The notes below the pieces were generated by a model, which was not told the DNA's origin, did not search any database, and worked only from the letters and a program-made list of their open reading frames with translations. This document shows, piece after piece, positions 23,460 to 31,935 of a stretch of DNA of 64,000 nucleotides (positions are counted from its first letter, which is position 1; the number at the start of each line of letters is the position of its first letter). This DNA is from Actinomycetota bacterium (GTDB taxonomy: Bacteria > Actinomycetota > Thermoleophilia > Solirubrobacterales > Solirubrobacteraceae): positions 62,001 through 126,000 of the forward strand of contig WLNJ01000001.1 of NCBI GenBank assembly GCA_009699865.1. Reading direction: 5' to 3'. The position numbers and the translations under genes were made by a program.

Positions 23460-24863
23460 ATGAAAAGACTCGTACTTGTGGCCGCTGCCACCGCCATCGC
23501 AATGACCGCCTTCCCAGCAGTGGGCTCGGCGACGACACTCAAGAGGACGGTCGCACAAGGATTCCTTGGTGTGGACATGGACCCATGGGATAGCGGCGAC
23601 ATGAGGGAGGCCAATATCTCCACCCAGCTTGACCGCGCAGCTGCCGCAGGCGTGGAAAGCATCCGATTCCCGCTCTACTGGTTCAAGATCCAGAAGTACT
23701 CCTCGATGGCACGGGTGCCGAGCAGCGAATCAGCTAACTACATTGCAGACCCGAACGACGCGGCCGCCGCTCCTTACCGCTGGACCGAGCTGGACTACTT
23801 CATCGGAGAAGCCGCCAAGCGCGGCATTCGCGTAATGCCTTCGATCATGGGTGCCCCACTCTGGGCTGATGACGAGGCTTACACCTACGACCCAACCGGC
23901 ACACACGGGAGTGCATCGAGCCCACTGAGGATGAACATCCCCAACAACTTTGATCAGTACGGGGCATTCGTCGCAACCCTGGCTCGCCGCTACGGCTCGA
24001 GTGGCTCATTCTGGACGGGAAATCCAAGCATTACCAAGATCCCCGTTCTGAGTTGGCAGATCTGGAACGAGCCGGACTTCTCCTATTACTGGCCTCAGCA
24101 TGCAGACCAGTGTGTCTCGACGAAGAACAAGACGCCGCATATCTGCCCCGCCGACTCGCGCACGCATAAGGAGCTGTCAGCGACACTCCTCAAGAAGGCA
24201 GGTGAGGTCAAGCAGTACTGGGCCCCAACGTTCGTCTCACTCCTCAGGGCAACACGCCCCAAGGTGAAAGCCGTTGACCCTGCAGCCAAGATTGTCCTCG
24301 CCAGCCTCACAAACGCGGGCTGGATTGACCTAAACTTTGTTTATCTGGCCGGCGGTAAGGGACTCTTTGACGCCATGGGCGCCAACATCTTTGTCGCAAC
24401 CGCAAACACCGCCAAGGCCGTCAGCTACTACCGCGCTGCACTCAAGACGGCGAAGGACCCGAACCTTCCAATGATCGTGACCGAGTTTTCGTGGTCGTCA
24501 GCGATCACAAACATGCCAATCAGCTCAGCATTCTGCCCCCATGCGGTGGCGCTGCCAGCAGACCCAACCCAGTGCAAGATGAAGACAATCGTGACCGACG
24601 AAGCGGGACAGTCGAAGAACCTTGGGACGGCGGTTGATTCTTACGCGAAGATGATCAGCAGCGGCCACATTATTGGCCTCTACTGGTACTCGTGGGCCTC
24701 CAAGAACAGTGGCACCGACAGCATCTGGGACTACTCAGGTCTGAACAGCGTCACTGGCTCCACAGTTACGGCCAAGCCTGCCCTTGCAACATTCACATCT
24801 CGGGCAATGAAGCTCGAAGGCTGCAAGACCAAGCGCGTCGCAACCGCCTGCGCCACCAAGTAA
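23460..24863 (+). CDS. secreted clan-A glycoside hydrolase-like protein (GH5/GH39-like), copy 1
   Basis: This is a 467-residue exported protein. Residues 1-26 form a signal peptide (basic start, hydrophobic core, cleavage near AVGSATT). The (beta/alpha)8 domain has QGFLGVDMDPWD, GVESIRFPLYWFKIQ, and the acid/base site SWQIWNEPDFSYYWPQH with Glu204. The nucleophile candidate is Glu342 in IVTEFSWSS. The protein ends with a two-cysteine tail, EGCKTKRVATAC, also present in the next gene. It probably cleaves or remodels a glycan outside the cell; substrate and exact family are not clear. The ATG at 23460 is chosen because it begins the signal peptide; longer upstream frames have no leader. Confidence 0.78.
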   Translation: MKRLVLVAAATAIAMTAFPAVGSATTLKRTVAQGFLGVDMDPWDSGDMREANISTQLDRAAAAGVESIRFPLYWFKIQKYSSMARVPSSESANYIADPNDAAAAPYRWTELDYFIGEAAKRGIRVMPSIMGAPLWADDEAYTYDPTGTHGSASSPLRMNIPNNFDQYGAFVATLARRYGSSGSFWTGNPSITKIPVLSWQIWNEPDFSYYWPQHADQCVSTKNKTPHICPADSRTHKELSATLLKKAGEVKQYWAPTFVSLLRATRPKVKAVDPAAKIVLASLTNAGWIDLNFVYLAGGKGLFDAMGANIFVATANTAKAVSYYRAALKTAKDPNLPMIVTEFSWSSAITNMPISSAFCPHAVALPADPTQCKMKTIVTDEAGQSKNLGTAVDSYAKMISSGHIIGLYWYSWASKNSGTDSIWDYSGLNSVTGSTVTAKPALATFTSRAMKLEGCKTKRVATACATK

Positions 24864-24923
24864 AAGTCTCGTAAATCAGCGCGAAGGAGCGCAACCTTCA
24901 GACCGCTTAGTGGTTCGAAGGGT

Positions 24924-26183
24924 ATGAGCAGCCATGCCCGTACGAGCCTACTTGCCCTTATCGCGGTTACTTCGATCGCCTTGGGCTCCACTCCAGGCTT
25001 GGCCTCTGCTGCTCCTCGGAAAGTGCCACAGGGATTCTTTGGGGTCGACATGGACCCTTGGCAGTTCAGCCGAATGGGCTCAACTGTCGACGCCGAAATG
25101 ACGGCGGCTGCAGCCAGCGGTGTTGAGAGCGTGAGGATCCCCCTCTACTGGTTCGACATCCAGCCGTACGCGACATGGGCTCAGATCCCCTGGGCGCTGC
25201 GCGGGCGCTACACGGCTAGCCCCGATGGGGGTGCGCCGTACAACTGGACTGCGGCGGATGCCTTCATGACCGCTGCAGCAAGAACGGGAATCAGGGTGCT
25301 ACCGATCGTGCTCGGCGCTCCCCGCTGGGCTGCTGATGCAAAGGACAACCGGAGCATCCCCGTTCCAGCGTCACCCGCAAGGTACGCGGAGTTCTGCGCA
25401 GCCGCCGCAGGCCGATACGGAACGGGAGGCAGCTTCTGGGCTAGCCACCCAGACCTGACCCCCACCCCTGTGACCACATGGCAAATCTGGAACGAGCCTG
25501 ACCTTGACCGCTTCTGGCCTCAACACAAGGGCGAGACCCAGACAGTGATTGTGTCCGGCCGAACCAAGCGTTTAAAGGGTCTGGGGTTCGCACCAAGCTA
25601 CGTCGCGCTCCTAAGGGCGTCTAGGGCAAGTATCAAGGCCACTGACAGCAACGCACGCGTCATGCTCGCCAGTATGACCAACCTCGCATGGTCATCCCTC
25701 AAGCTGCTCTACGCGAGCGGGGCGCACGGAAGCTTCGACGAAGTGGGAGCCAACGTTTTCAGCAAGACCGCACCCAACATTGTGTCTGCGGTGAAGACAA
25801 TCCGGGCAACGATGGCTTCCAATCACGATTCCACCCTGCCCTACTCCGTAACCGAATACTCGTGGTCTTCAGCTAGCGGGACTATTGGCCCCACCTCACA
25901 CATGGGTTGGCTTGTCTCGACCCCAGCCGTCCAGGCCAAGAACGCGGGCCTCGCCATAGACCAGTTCCTCCTTCGCAGGGTCTCTCTCAAGCTAAGGGCA
26001 ACCTACTGGTACACATGGGGAAGCTCAGACTCTGGAGCCGCCAGTGTGTGGGACTACGCGGGAATGCGCCGCCTCCAGCCAGACGCAATCCTGAGTAAGC
26101 CCGTGCTTGCAACCTTCGCTAAGAAGGCGTTGGCAGCGGAGGGTTGCCGCACCAAGACTGTTGCAACAGCCTGCGCAAGTTAA
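24924..26183 (+). CDS. secreted clan-A glycoside hydrolase-like protein, copy 2
   Basis: This 419-residue paralogue of the preceding gene lies 60 bases downstream. It has a signal peptide of about 30 residues (LLALIAVTSIALG, cleavage near LASAAP), QGFFGVDMDPWQ, GVESVRIPLYWFDIQ, TWQIWNEPDLDRFWPQH with acid/base Glu191, and YSVTEYSWSSASG with nucleophile candidate Glu311. The C-terminus EGCRTKTVATAC matches copy 1. It lacks an insertion of about 20 residues that copy 1 carries before its nucleophile strand. Both copies face out of the cell in a surface-glycan locus, which suggests trimming, release or modification of the locus product. Confidence 0.78.
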   Translation: MSSHARTSLLALIAVTSIALGSTPGLASAAPRKVPQGFFGVDMDPWQFSRMGSTVDAEMTAAAASGVESVRIPLYWFDIQPYATWAQIPWALRGRYTASPDGGAPYNWTAADAFMTAAARTGIRVLPIVLGAPRWAADAKDNRSIPVPASPARYAEFCAAAAGRYGTGGSFWASHPDLTPTPVTTWQIWNEPDLDRFWPQHKGETQTVIVSGRTKRLKGLGFAPSYVALLRASRASIKATDSNARVMLASMTNLAWSSLKLLYASGAHGSFDEVGANVFSKTAPNIVSAVKTIRATMASNHDSTLPYSVTEYSWSSASGTIGPTSHMGWLVSTPAVQAKNAGLAIDQFLLRRVSLKLRATYWYTWGSSDSGAASVWDYAGMRRLQPDAILSKPVLATFAKKALAAEGCRTKTVATACAS

Positions 26184-26188
26184 CTAGC

Positions 26189-27229
26189 TCAGACGGAACC
26201 GAGCACCGCGTCGACCGCTAGGGCCGTCGCTTGCCAGGTCAGACCCTCAACCCTTTGAGACCCAAGCCGGACTAGGTCAGCGCGGACATTCGGGTCAAAC
26301 GCAGCAGACATCACCGCTGCAGTCATCTCGTCAGCTGAGCTCGGATCCACAAGAAGCGCTGCCCCACCCGCTGCTTCAACGAGCGCAGTCATGTTGGAGC
26401 AGACCACTGGGGTCCCGCAAGCCATCGCCTCACAGACCGGCAGTCCGAACCCCTCGTAGATGGAAGGAAGCACCATCACCCGGGCGCCCGCATAGAGGGC
26501 TGCAAGGTCCCCGGCCGGAACTGGCCCCAGATCCCGAACAAGTGATGAGCGTGTCTCCGCCGCAAGCTGCGGGCGACCACCACCGACCGCAACAAGATCT
26601 AACCCCTCCTCTGCCATGGCGATCGCAACAGGGTCTAGAGCCCCAAGGTTCTTGCGCTTGACATGACTCCCAACCGTCAGCACATAAGGCCGCTCAGCTA
26701 ACCCGTGCCTCTCCAGGATCACTCGGTCGGCAGGACCTCCAGCTCCATGATTGAACAGCTCATCCGGAACGCCGGGAGGCACCACAACGATCTTGTCCGG
26801 GTCCGCCTGACATAGCTCGATCAGTTCGGTGCGGCTGAACTCACTTGGGACAATCACCTTGACCGCCTTGGAAACCAGTCGCGGAAGCAGAAAGCTCTGC
26901 CAAGCGGTGTAAAGGCGGGAGAAGTCATCCGGGAACCGCAGCGGAGCAGCGTCGTGAATAATCACGACATTGCGCCGGGAAACAAGCGGTGCCAAGTTGG
27001 CAGGGCTCAGGATCAAACCCGTGTGCCGTCGCCAAGCTAGAGCGGGCAGAAACCCCTGCTCCCATAGGTGACCAAGGCGATGCGCGAACATGGCCGGCGG
27101 GGCTGCAACCCGGTAAGCGGACGGGCTGATTTGCGGGAGCCTTACCGACAATTCACGCGCCCAGCGCTCGACGCCCCCGGTCTCGGGTCGCATCGCCGCT
27201 CTGGCATTGATCAGTGTGACTCTCTCCAC
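26189..27229 (-). CDS. GT4 family glycosyltransferase
   Basis: This GT-B enzyme of about 346 residues has the N-terminal pattern INARAAMRPETGGVERWARELSVRLP and VVIIHDAAPLRFPDDFS, typical of mannosyl/rhamnosyl GT4 enzymes (WbdA/MtfB-like). The donor domain contains VLTVGSHVKRKNLGAL, VAVGGGRPQLAA and MVLPSIYEGFGLPVCEAMACGTPVVCSNMTALVE. GTG 27229 is chosen because it begins the Rossmann domain and lies 8 bases after a TAGCCT box; a longer frame from 27298 would run into the divergent gene. It ends 5 bases from the convergent hydrolase gene, leaving no room for a separate terminator. Confidence 0.85.
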   Translation of the reverse strand: MERVTLINARAAMRPETGGVERWARELSVRLPQISPSAYRVAAPPAMFAHRLGHLWEQGFLPALAWRRHTGLILSPANLAPLVSRRNVVIIHDAAPLRFPDDFSRLYTAWQSFLLPRLVSKAVKVIVPSEFSRTELIELCQADPDKIVVVPPGVPDELFNHGAGGPADRVILERHGLAERPYVLTVGSHVKRKNLGALDPVAIAMAEEGLDLVAVGGGRPQLAAETRSSLVRDLGPVPAGDLAALYAGARVMVLPSIYEGFGLPVCEAMACGTPVVCSNMTALVEAAGGAALLVDPSSADEMTAAVMSAAFDPNVRADLVRLGSQRVEGLTWQATALAVDAVLGSV

Positions 27230-27235
27230 CCCCGT

Positions 27236-27255
27236 CGAGGCTAACGGTAGCCTCG
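27236..27255. promoter_or_regulatory. 20-base palindrome carrying two divergent TAGCCT boxes
   Basis: The arms CGAGGCTA and TAGCCTCG are perfect 8-base inverted repeats around a 4-base centre. Each arm contains TAGCCT in the direction of the gene it faces. On the minus strand (27238-27243) it is 8 bases before GTG 27229. On the plus strand (27248-27253) it is 15 bases before ATG 27269. It may be a divergent promoter pair, an operator, or both. Confidence 0.5.
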
Positions 27256-27268
27256 GGTATGACGGCTT

Positions 27269-29329
27269 ATGAATGAACAGCAACCAATCCTGATCCACGC
27301 ATACTCCGGACCACTAGGCGGCTCCGAGCGAATCCTCCTCGATCTCCTGCGCCGAATGGACCGCCCAGCCGTACTCGCTTGCCCACCCGGACTCCTCGCC
27401 GACAGCGCTGAAGGGGACGGAGTGACCGTCTTCAGAGTCAAGGAGCGCCCATTACAGGCGCGTGGCGCCCTAAGCGCGGCTACCGCACTAAGCGACCTAC
27501 TCGGTCATGGTCGCGAGATCAGGAAGCTATCTAGGGATCTAAACCCAGCCCTGATCGTCTCTTGGGGTATGCGCTCGGCGATGGCATCGACTCTCACCCT
27601 GAAACGGCCTGGCTGCCCTCTAGTTGCAGAACATGTGGACCTTCTACCCCCTGGACCTCAAGGTCATGCCGCCCGCCGCGCGCTACTGCGTTGCGACCGG
27701 GTGATTTGTCTGTCATATGCAATTGCCGAGGACCTTGAGTCCGCGTGGCATGCGAGTGGGCGCATCTCAGTGGTGCATCCGGGGGTTGAACTTCAGGAGA
27801 ACGCTGAGGCGCGGAGGTCTGAGATGCCAACAGCCCTGATGTTGGCAGCGATCGAGCCTTGGAAAGGGCAGCACACTGCGCTGGAAGCAGTCGCCAAGAC
27901 TCCAGGCGTGAGGCTCGTGTTGGCCGGCTCCCCAATTGGCGGAGGCGAAACCGAATACCTCAGGGAGCTCAAACGCCGCGCCTCCCTTCCGGACCTAGCC
28001 GGGAGGGTTGATTTCCCTGGCTGGATAGATGGGGCAGGCGCCCTAGCTGACGCAACAGTCCTAGTCCACACAGCCCCATCCGAACCGTTTGGACGCGCAC
28101 TGATTGACGCAATGGCAGCTGGGCGACCGGTAATTGCGTTCAACGCCGCCGGGCCGAGAGAGATCGTCACTCCAGACTGCGGACGCCTAGTTCCCGCAGA
28201 CAACCCTGCTGATCTAGCCGCAGCACTCTCAGAAATTTGCGCGGACCCCACGCTCGCCGGAGCCATGGGTGCGGCCGGGCGGCGCCGCGTGGCGGCTGAC
28301 TTTGACGCGGTCCATCAAGCCGCAAAGTGGCAGCGTGCAGCACTCTCACTGGCCCCCCTTCCAGCCGGGTCCAAACATGTTGGTCCCAGCGCCCTAGACG
28401 GACACCAAGCAGCGGCCGAGCATGCGGGTCCGGGCTCAAAGATTTCGATTGTGACGGTCATCCACAACAGCGCACCAGACCTCTCAAGGCTTCTCTCAAG
28501 CATCGCCCGCCATCTCCCAGCTGCCGAGGTCATCGTCGTAGATTCCGGATCCACCGATGGAGGAAGTTCCATCGCGGCCACCTGGCCCGGTGACGCAACC
28601 CTGCTCATGCTCGATGGGAACAGGGGCTACGGAGCCGGCTGCGTGACTGGGATGAGCTCTGCCACTCGGCCGATCACCGCGCTGGTAAACCCCGACGTGG
28701 AGCTGGTTGATGCATCCCTCGCGGTTCTGGCCGCAGACCTCCTTTCGCCAAGCAGACCGGACAGGTTGCTCTCCCCACTTCTAATTCACCCTGATGGGCG
28801 GAGACAGGATGCGGTTCACCCCCTTCCAGGCACACCCCGGGAGTTTCTGCGAGCACTGATTCCAGCCCAAGCGCTCCCCGGCAGACTCTCCACGGTTGCT
28901 GAGCCACACCGCTCCAACCGCTCCATTCGCGTCGGTTGGGCCGTCGGAGCCTGCCTAGTCGCCCGGACTGAAACCCTGCGGGCACTGGGGCCCTTCAACC
29001 CTGATGTGCACCTATACGCGGAAGACCTAGACCTGTGCCTCCGGGCAGCCGAAAGGGGTATCGAGACTTGGTATCACCCAGAAGCAAGAGTGATCCACCG
29101 TGAGGCGCACTCCACACGGCAAGTCTTTGATGGTGAGCCATCACGCCTTCTGGCTGAAAGGCGGCGGCAAGTGGTTGGGGAGCGCCTCGGCCGATTTGCG
29201 CAGCAGCGCGATGACGCAGTTCAGTGGATAACACTTTGCGACCGAATTCTCTTCAAGGAAATCCTCCGTCGAGATACCGCTAAGGAACGTTCGCGACTTT
29301 CAGGCCTCCGAGAGGCTAGAAGGGCCTAA
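27269..29329 (+). CDS. bifunctional glycosyltransferase, GT4 fused to GT2
   Basis: This 686-residue protein contains two transferases. Residues 1-365 are GT4-like: IHAYSGPLGGSERILLDLL, VICLSYAIAEDL, LMLAAIEPWKGQHTALEAV and SEPFGRALIDAMAAGRPVIAFNAAG. A linker of about 25 residues follows. Residues 391-640 are GT2-like of the rhamnosyltransferase type: ISIVTVIHNSAPDLSRLL, VVDSGSTDGGSS, LDGNRGYGAGC, ALVNPDVELVD as the metal site and VHLYAEDLDLCLRAAERG. Such fusions usually add two sugars in sequence or pair chain start with extension. Its TAA stop shares a base with the ATG of the next GT2 gene. Confidence 0.85.
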   Translation: MNEQQPILIHAYSGPLGGSERILLDLLRRMDRPAVLACPPGLLADSAEGDGVTVFRVKERPLQARGALSAATALSDLLGHGREIRKLSRDLNPALIVSWGMRSAMASTLTLKRPGCPLVAEHVDLLPPGPQGHAARRALLRCDRVICLSYAIAEDLESAWHASGRISVVHPGVELQENAEARRSEMPTALMLAAIEPWKGQHTALEAVAKTPGVRLVLAGSPIGGGETEYLRELKRRASLPDLAGRVDFPGWIDGAGALADATVLVHTAPSEPFGRALIDAMAAGRPVIAFNAAGPREIVTPDCGRLVPADNPADLAAALSEICADPTLAGAMGAAGRRRVAADFDAVHQAAKWQRAALSLAPLPAGSKHVGPSALDGHQAAAEHAGPGSKISIVTVIHNSAPDLSRLLSSIARHLPAAEVIVVDSGSTDGGSSIAATWPGDATLLMLDGNRGYGAGCVTGMSSATRPITALVNPDVELVDASLAVLAADLLSPSRPDRLLSPLLIHPDGRRQDAVHPLPGTPREFLRALIPAQALPGRLSTVAEPHRSNRSIRVGWAVGACLVARTETLRALGPFNPDVHLYAEDLDLCLRAAERGIETWYHPEARVIHREAHSTRQVFDGEPSRLLAERRRQVVGERLGRFAQQRDDAVQWITLCDRILFKEILRRDTAKERSRLSGLREARRA

Positions 29330-30345
29330 TGCCTTCCGGCTCGAGCGCGCCAGACCACTCAATCTCACCCCTCACAGCGGCAACGACGCCAGGCGTGACC
29401 GTTGTTATCCCCAACTGGAACGGGATGCAGTGGCTTGATGGCGTCTTGGGGTCGATTGCCAAGCAGGACATGGCCCCACTCGAAACGATCGTCGTAGACA
29501 ACGGCAGCACCGACGGATCAGTTGAACACCTCAAAACCCAGTGGCCTGCCGTCGAGGTCATTCACTGGGATTCAAACCGCGGATTCGCCGCCGCAGCGAA
29601 CGCCGGTTTCCACCATGCAAGCGGTGACCTTGTCGCCTTGATCAACACCGACATCGTCCTCGAGCCGGACTGGCTCCGCCGCGCGTCTGTGGCACTGAGA
29701 TCGCGCACTGACGCGGCCAGTGTCGCGACCAAGATGCTCGACATGGGCGACCGGACGCTGATTTACGACACGGGCGACTTTCTCCGGCGTGATGGCGCCT
29801 GCGAACAGCGTGGCCGATTCCATATGGACACAGGCTCCTATGACACCCCAGGGGAAGTATGGAGCGCGTGCGCTGGAGCTGCCATCTACCGACGGCAGCC
29901 TGTGCTTGAACTCGGCGGGTTTGACGAACGCTTCTTCACCTACCTTGAGGATGTCGAGCTGGGCTTGAGGCTTCGACTGGCTGGCTGGACCTGTATCTAC
30001 GAGCCCTGCGTGGCTCTTCACGCCGGCGGCGGCTCCGAGGCGGCACTCTCCGGCGGTGCCGCGAAGTGGGTGGAGCGGAACACCATCCTGATAGTTGCAA
30101 GGCATTTTCCACTGTCCTGGTTGGGTCCAGTTGTGTACCGCCAGACAGCATGGAAGCTCGCTGCTATCCGCTCCGGCACGCTGACCTCTTACGCGAAGGG
30201 GTTCTTCACTGGGTGCCGCCTCATAGGCTCAATGCTGAGATCGAGGCAGCTTGCAGGCCCGACCAAGTTGACAGTTCAAGAAGCTATTCCTTGGCGTCCG
30301 TGGCACGGACCCAAAGCTGGCGGGCACAGAGACTCAACCCACTAG
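29329..30345 (+). CDS. GT2 family glycosyltransferase (rhamnosyltransferase-like)
   Basis: This 338-residue enzyme carries VTVVIPNWNGMQWLDGVL, IVVDNGSTDGSVEHL, DSNRGFAAAANAGFHHASG and LVALINTDIVLEPDWL with the metal site, then FDERFFTYLEDVELGLRLRLAGW, the acceptor motif of WbbL/RfbF-like rhamnosyltransferases. The N-terminus has about 20 flexible residues. The start overlaps the TAA stop of the GT4-GT2 gene by one base (TAATG), so the two are translationally coupled. Its stop overlaps the convergent uracil-DNA glycosylase gene by 4 bases, which marks the right end of the polysaccharide locus. Confidence 0.87.
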   Translation: MPSGSSAPDHSISPLTAATTPGVTVVIPNWNGMQWLDGVLGSIAKQDMAPLETIVVDNGSTDGSVEHLKTQWPAVEVIHWDSNRGFAAAANAGFHHASGDLVALINTDIVLEPDWLRRASVALRSRTDAASVATKMLDMGDRTLIYDTGDFLRRDGACEQRGRFHMDTGSYDTPGEVWSACAGAAIYRRQPVLELGGFDERFFTYLEDVELGLRLRLAGWTCIYEPCVALHAGGGSEAALSGGAAKWVERNTILIVARHFPLSWLGPVVYRQTAWKLAAIRSGTLTSYAKGFFTGCRLIGSMLRSRQLAGPTKLTVQEAIPWRPWHGPKAGGHRDSTH

Positions 30346-30953
30346 GCAGACGGGCTGGCCGAACGCTGCCTTTCCGCCTCCCTCAACAGGGCGGGTATCT
30401 GAGCAATGTCGTCCCGGAGCAGGCTCCGAGTTTGAGTTGACCGAAGCGCGGCAGCCGGATGGAAGAGTGGTAAGACCAGCGCGGCGTGCCCAAATACCTC
30501 ACGTTCCTCTGGAACTCCGTGGACGGAGCTAATCCCTGCTCGGTCACCGCGGACCAGCCTCAGGGCAAAGTTGCCCAGAGTGCAGATCAGGAGGGGAGCA
30601 ATCAGTTGGACCTGCGCCTCCAACCAGCCAGAACAGGCGCTGATCTCGTCCCTTTTGGGGTCCCTGTTGTCTGGCGGTCGGCACTTGATAACACTCGTGA
30701 TGAACACCTCCTCCTCGGCAACACCGGCATCGGCAAGGAGGGACCTGAGCAACACGCCGGACCTTCCCACGAATGGAAGGCCCTGTTCATCCTCAAGTCG
30801 GCCGGGTGCCTCCCCTATGAAGAACACGTTGGCATCAGCTCTGCCCTCTCCGAACACAACATGACCCCTACTCTCGGCGAGTTCACAACGCTGGCAGCCT
30901 TGGGCCTCCATTCGGATTACCTCCAGCTCAGCAATTCCACGCGAATTGGACAC
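30342..30953 (-). CDS. uracil-DNA glycosylase, family 4 (iron-sulfur type)
   Basis: This 203-residue enzyme removes uracil from DNA. The active-site motif GEAPGRLEDEQGLPFVGRSG is at residues 47-66, and the DNA-intercalating HPAA motif is near residue 165. The [4Fe-4S] ligands of family 4 are in place: C20, C23, C91 and C107. CRPPDNRDPKRDEISAC is also typical. The start is GTG 30953, with a TAATCT box 6 bases upstream and no ribosome-binding site. It is a single-gene unit bordering the polysaccharide locus and has no evident role in it. Confidence 0.92.
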   Translation of the reverse strand: MSNSRGIAELEVIRMEAQGCQRCELAESRGHVVFGEGRADANVFFIGEAPGRLEDEQGLPFVGRSGVLLRSLLADAGVAEEEVFITSVIKCRPPDNRDPKRDEISACSGWLEAQVQLIAPLLICTLGNFALRLVRGDRAGISSVHGVPEEREVFGHAALVLPLFHPAAALRSTQTRSLLRDDIAQIPALLREAERQRSASPSA

Positions 30954-30959
30954 GGGCTG

Positions 30960-30965
30960 AGATTA
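30960..30965 (-). promoter_or_regulatory. candidate leaderless -10 box of the uracil-DNA glycosylase gene
   Basis: TAATCT on the minus strand, 6 bases before GTG 30953. The bases between here and the start of the next gene are the longest gene-free stretch in the window (about 160 bases), and I see no RNA gene in it. Confidence 0.45.
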
Positions 30966-31116
30966 GCCTCATATCTGCGTGTGATGTGCCGAGCTGCGCG
31001 GATCCCGCGCGCTAGGCGTTACAGTTCAGGGACAGCCTCGGGAGCAGGCACGGGCAACCGGCAGGACTCCCGCAGTGAGGCCCCAAGAACACAAAGCAAG
31101 TCGACCGGTATCTCCA

Positions 31117-31935
31117 ATGAGAGAACTGGATCGGGATCAACCGACATACACCGCGTCCGCTCCGACGCTCGCAAGCCCCTCAGTTGGGGAGCACACCTTG
31201 CGGTCTGAGCGGCTCGATCTCGGGATTGTGGGGGCCGGCAGGTTGGGGACCGCCCTTGCCGTGGCGCTCGAGAAGCAGGGACACCGAATTTCGGGTCCTC
31301 ACGGACGAGGCGAGCAACCCCCAATAGATGCCGACCTCATCTTCATCTGCGTGTCCGATGATGAAATAGCGGACGTTGCATCGGCACTGCCTTCTGATCA
31401 AGTCGTCGCTCACTGCAGTGGAGCCCGGGGCCTTGAGCTACTGATGGGGCGACCTGGCTTCTGTCTCCATCCTTTGATGACCGTCACCTCGGACGCGGAG
31501 GCCGCAACCTTCAGGGGAGCCTTTGCGGCTATCGATGCCTCATCGGCAGAGCATCTCCGCTTGGCAGAGGGCATCTGCGCCGACCTGCAGATGACCCCAC
31601 TGCGGATTGATTCTGACGACCGTGCGACCTATCACGCGGCAGCGACCGTTGCCTCCAATTTCCTCGTCACAATCGAAGCTGCTGCCGAGCAAATCGCCGC
31701 GGCCGCCGGCGTCCCGCGCGAGGCCCTAGTCCCCCTCGCCCAGGCGACGCTGAATAACTGGGCTGCAAACGGACCCGAGAACGCCCTGACTGGTCCTATC
31801 GCCCGTGGAGACACCGGTACGGTTGCGGCGCAACGAGCCGCCATAGCGGAGGCAACACCAGATCTTCTTCCACTCTTTGATGCACTCTGCGAGGCGACAG
31901 CTCAGCTGGCAACAGCGAAGGGAGCTAAGGCGTGA
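31117..31935 (+). CDS. DUF2520 Rossmann-like oxidoreductase
   Basis: The core begins LDLGIVGAGRLGTALAVALEKQGH, an NAD(P)-binding Rossmann start, and continues with DADLIFICVSDDEIADVASAL, FCLHPLMTVTSD and an all-helical half containing YHAAATVASNFLVTIEAAAEQIA. This layout is the DUF2520 family, related to NADP-dependent F420 and ketopantoate reductases. It precedes panC and panB in one operon (GTGA overlap with panC), so a role in pantothenate synthesis is possible but unproven. The start is uncertain: GTG 31075 has an AGGA 8 bases upstream, ATG 31117 is the first ATG, and TTG 31198 would begin right at the Rossmann core. Confidence 0.75.
   Translation: MRELDRDQPTYTASAPTLASPSVGEHTLRSERLDLGIVGAGRLGTALAVALEKQGHRISGPHGRGEQPPIDADLIFICVSDDEIADVASALPSDQVVAHCSGARGLELLMGRPGFCLHPLMTVTSDAEAATFRGAFAAIDASSAEHLRLAEGICADLQMTPLRIDSDDRATYHAAATVASNFLVTIEAAAEQIAAAAGVPREALVPLAQATLNNWAANGPENALTGPIARGDTGTVAAQRAAIAEATPDLLPLFDALCEATAQLATAKGAKA

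Noticed and set aside
30966-31116. Longest gene-free stretch checked for a tRNA, small RNA or riboswitch before the pantothenate operon
   Set aside because: No cloverleaf, conserved riboswitch core or strong hairpin was recognisable by eye; a TACAGT at 31021 could be a promoter but cannot be tied to one start codon.
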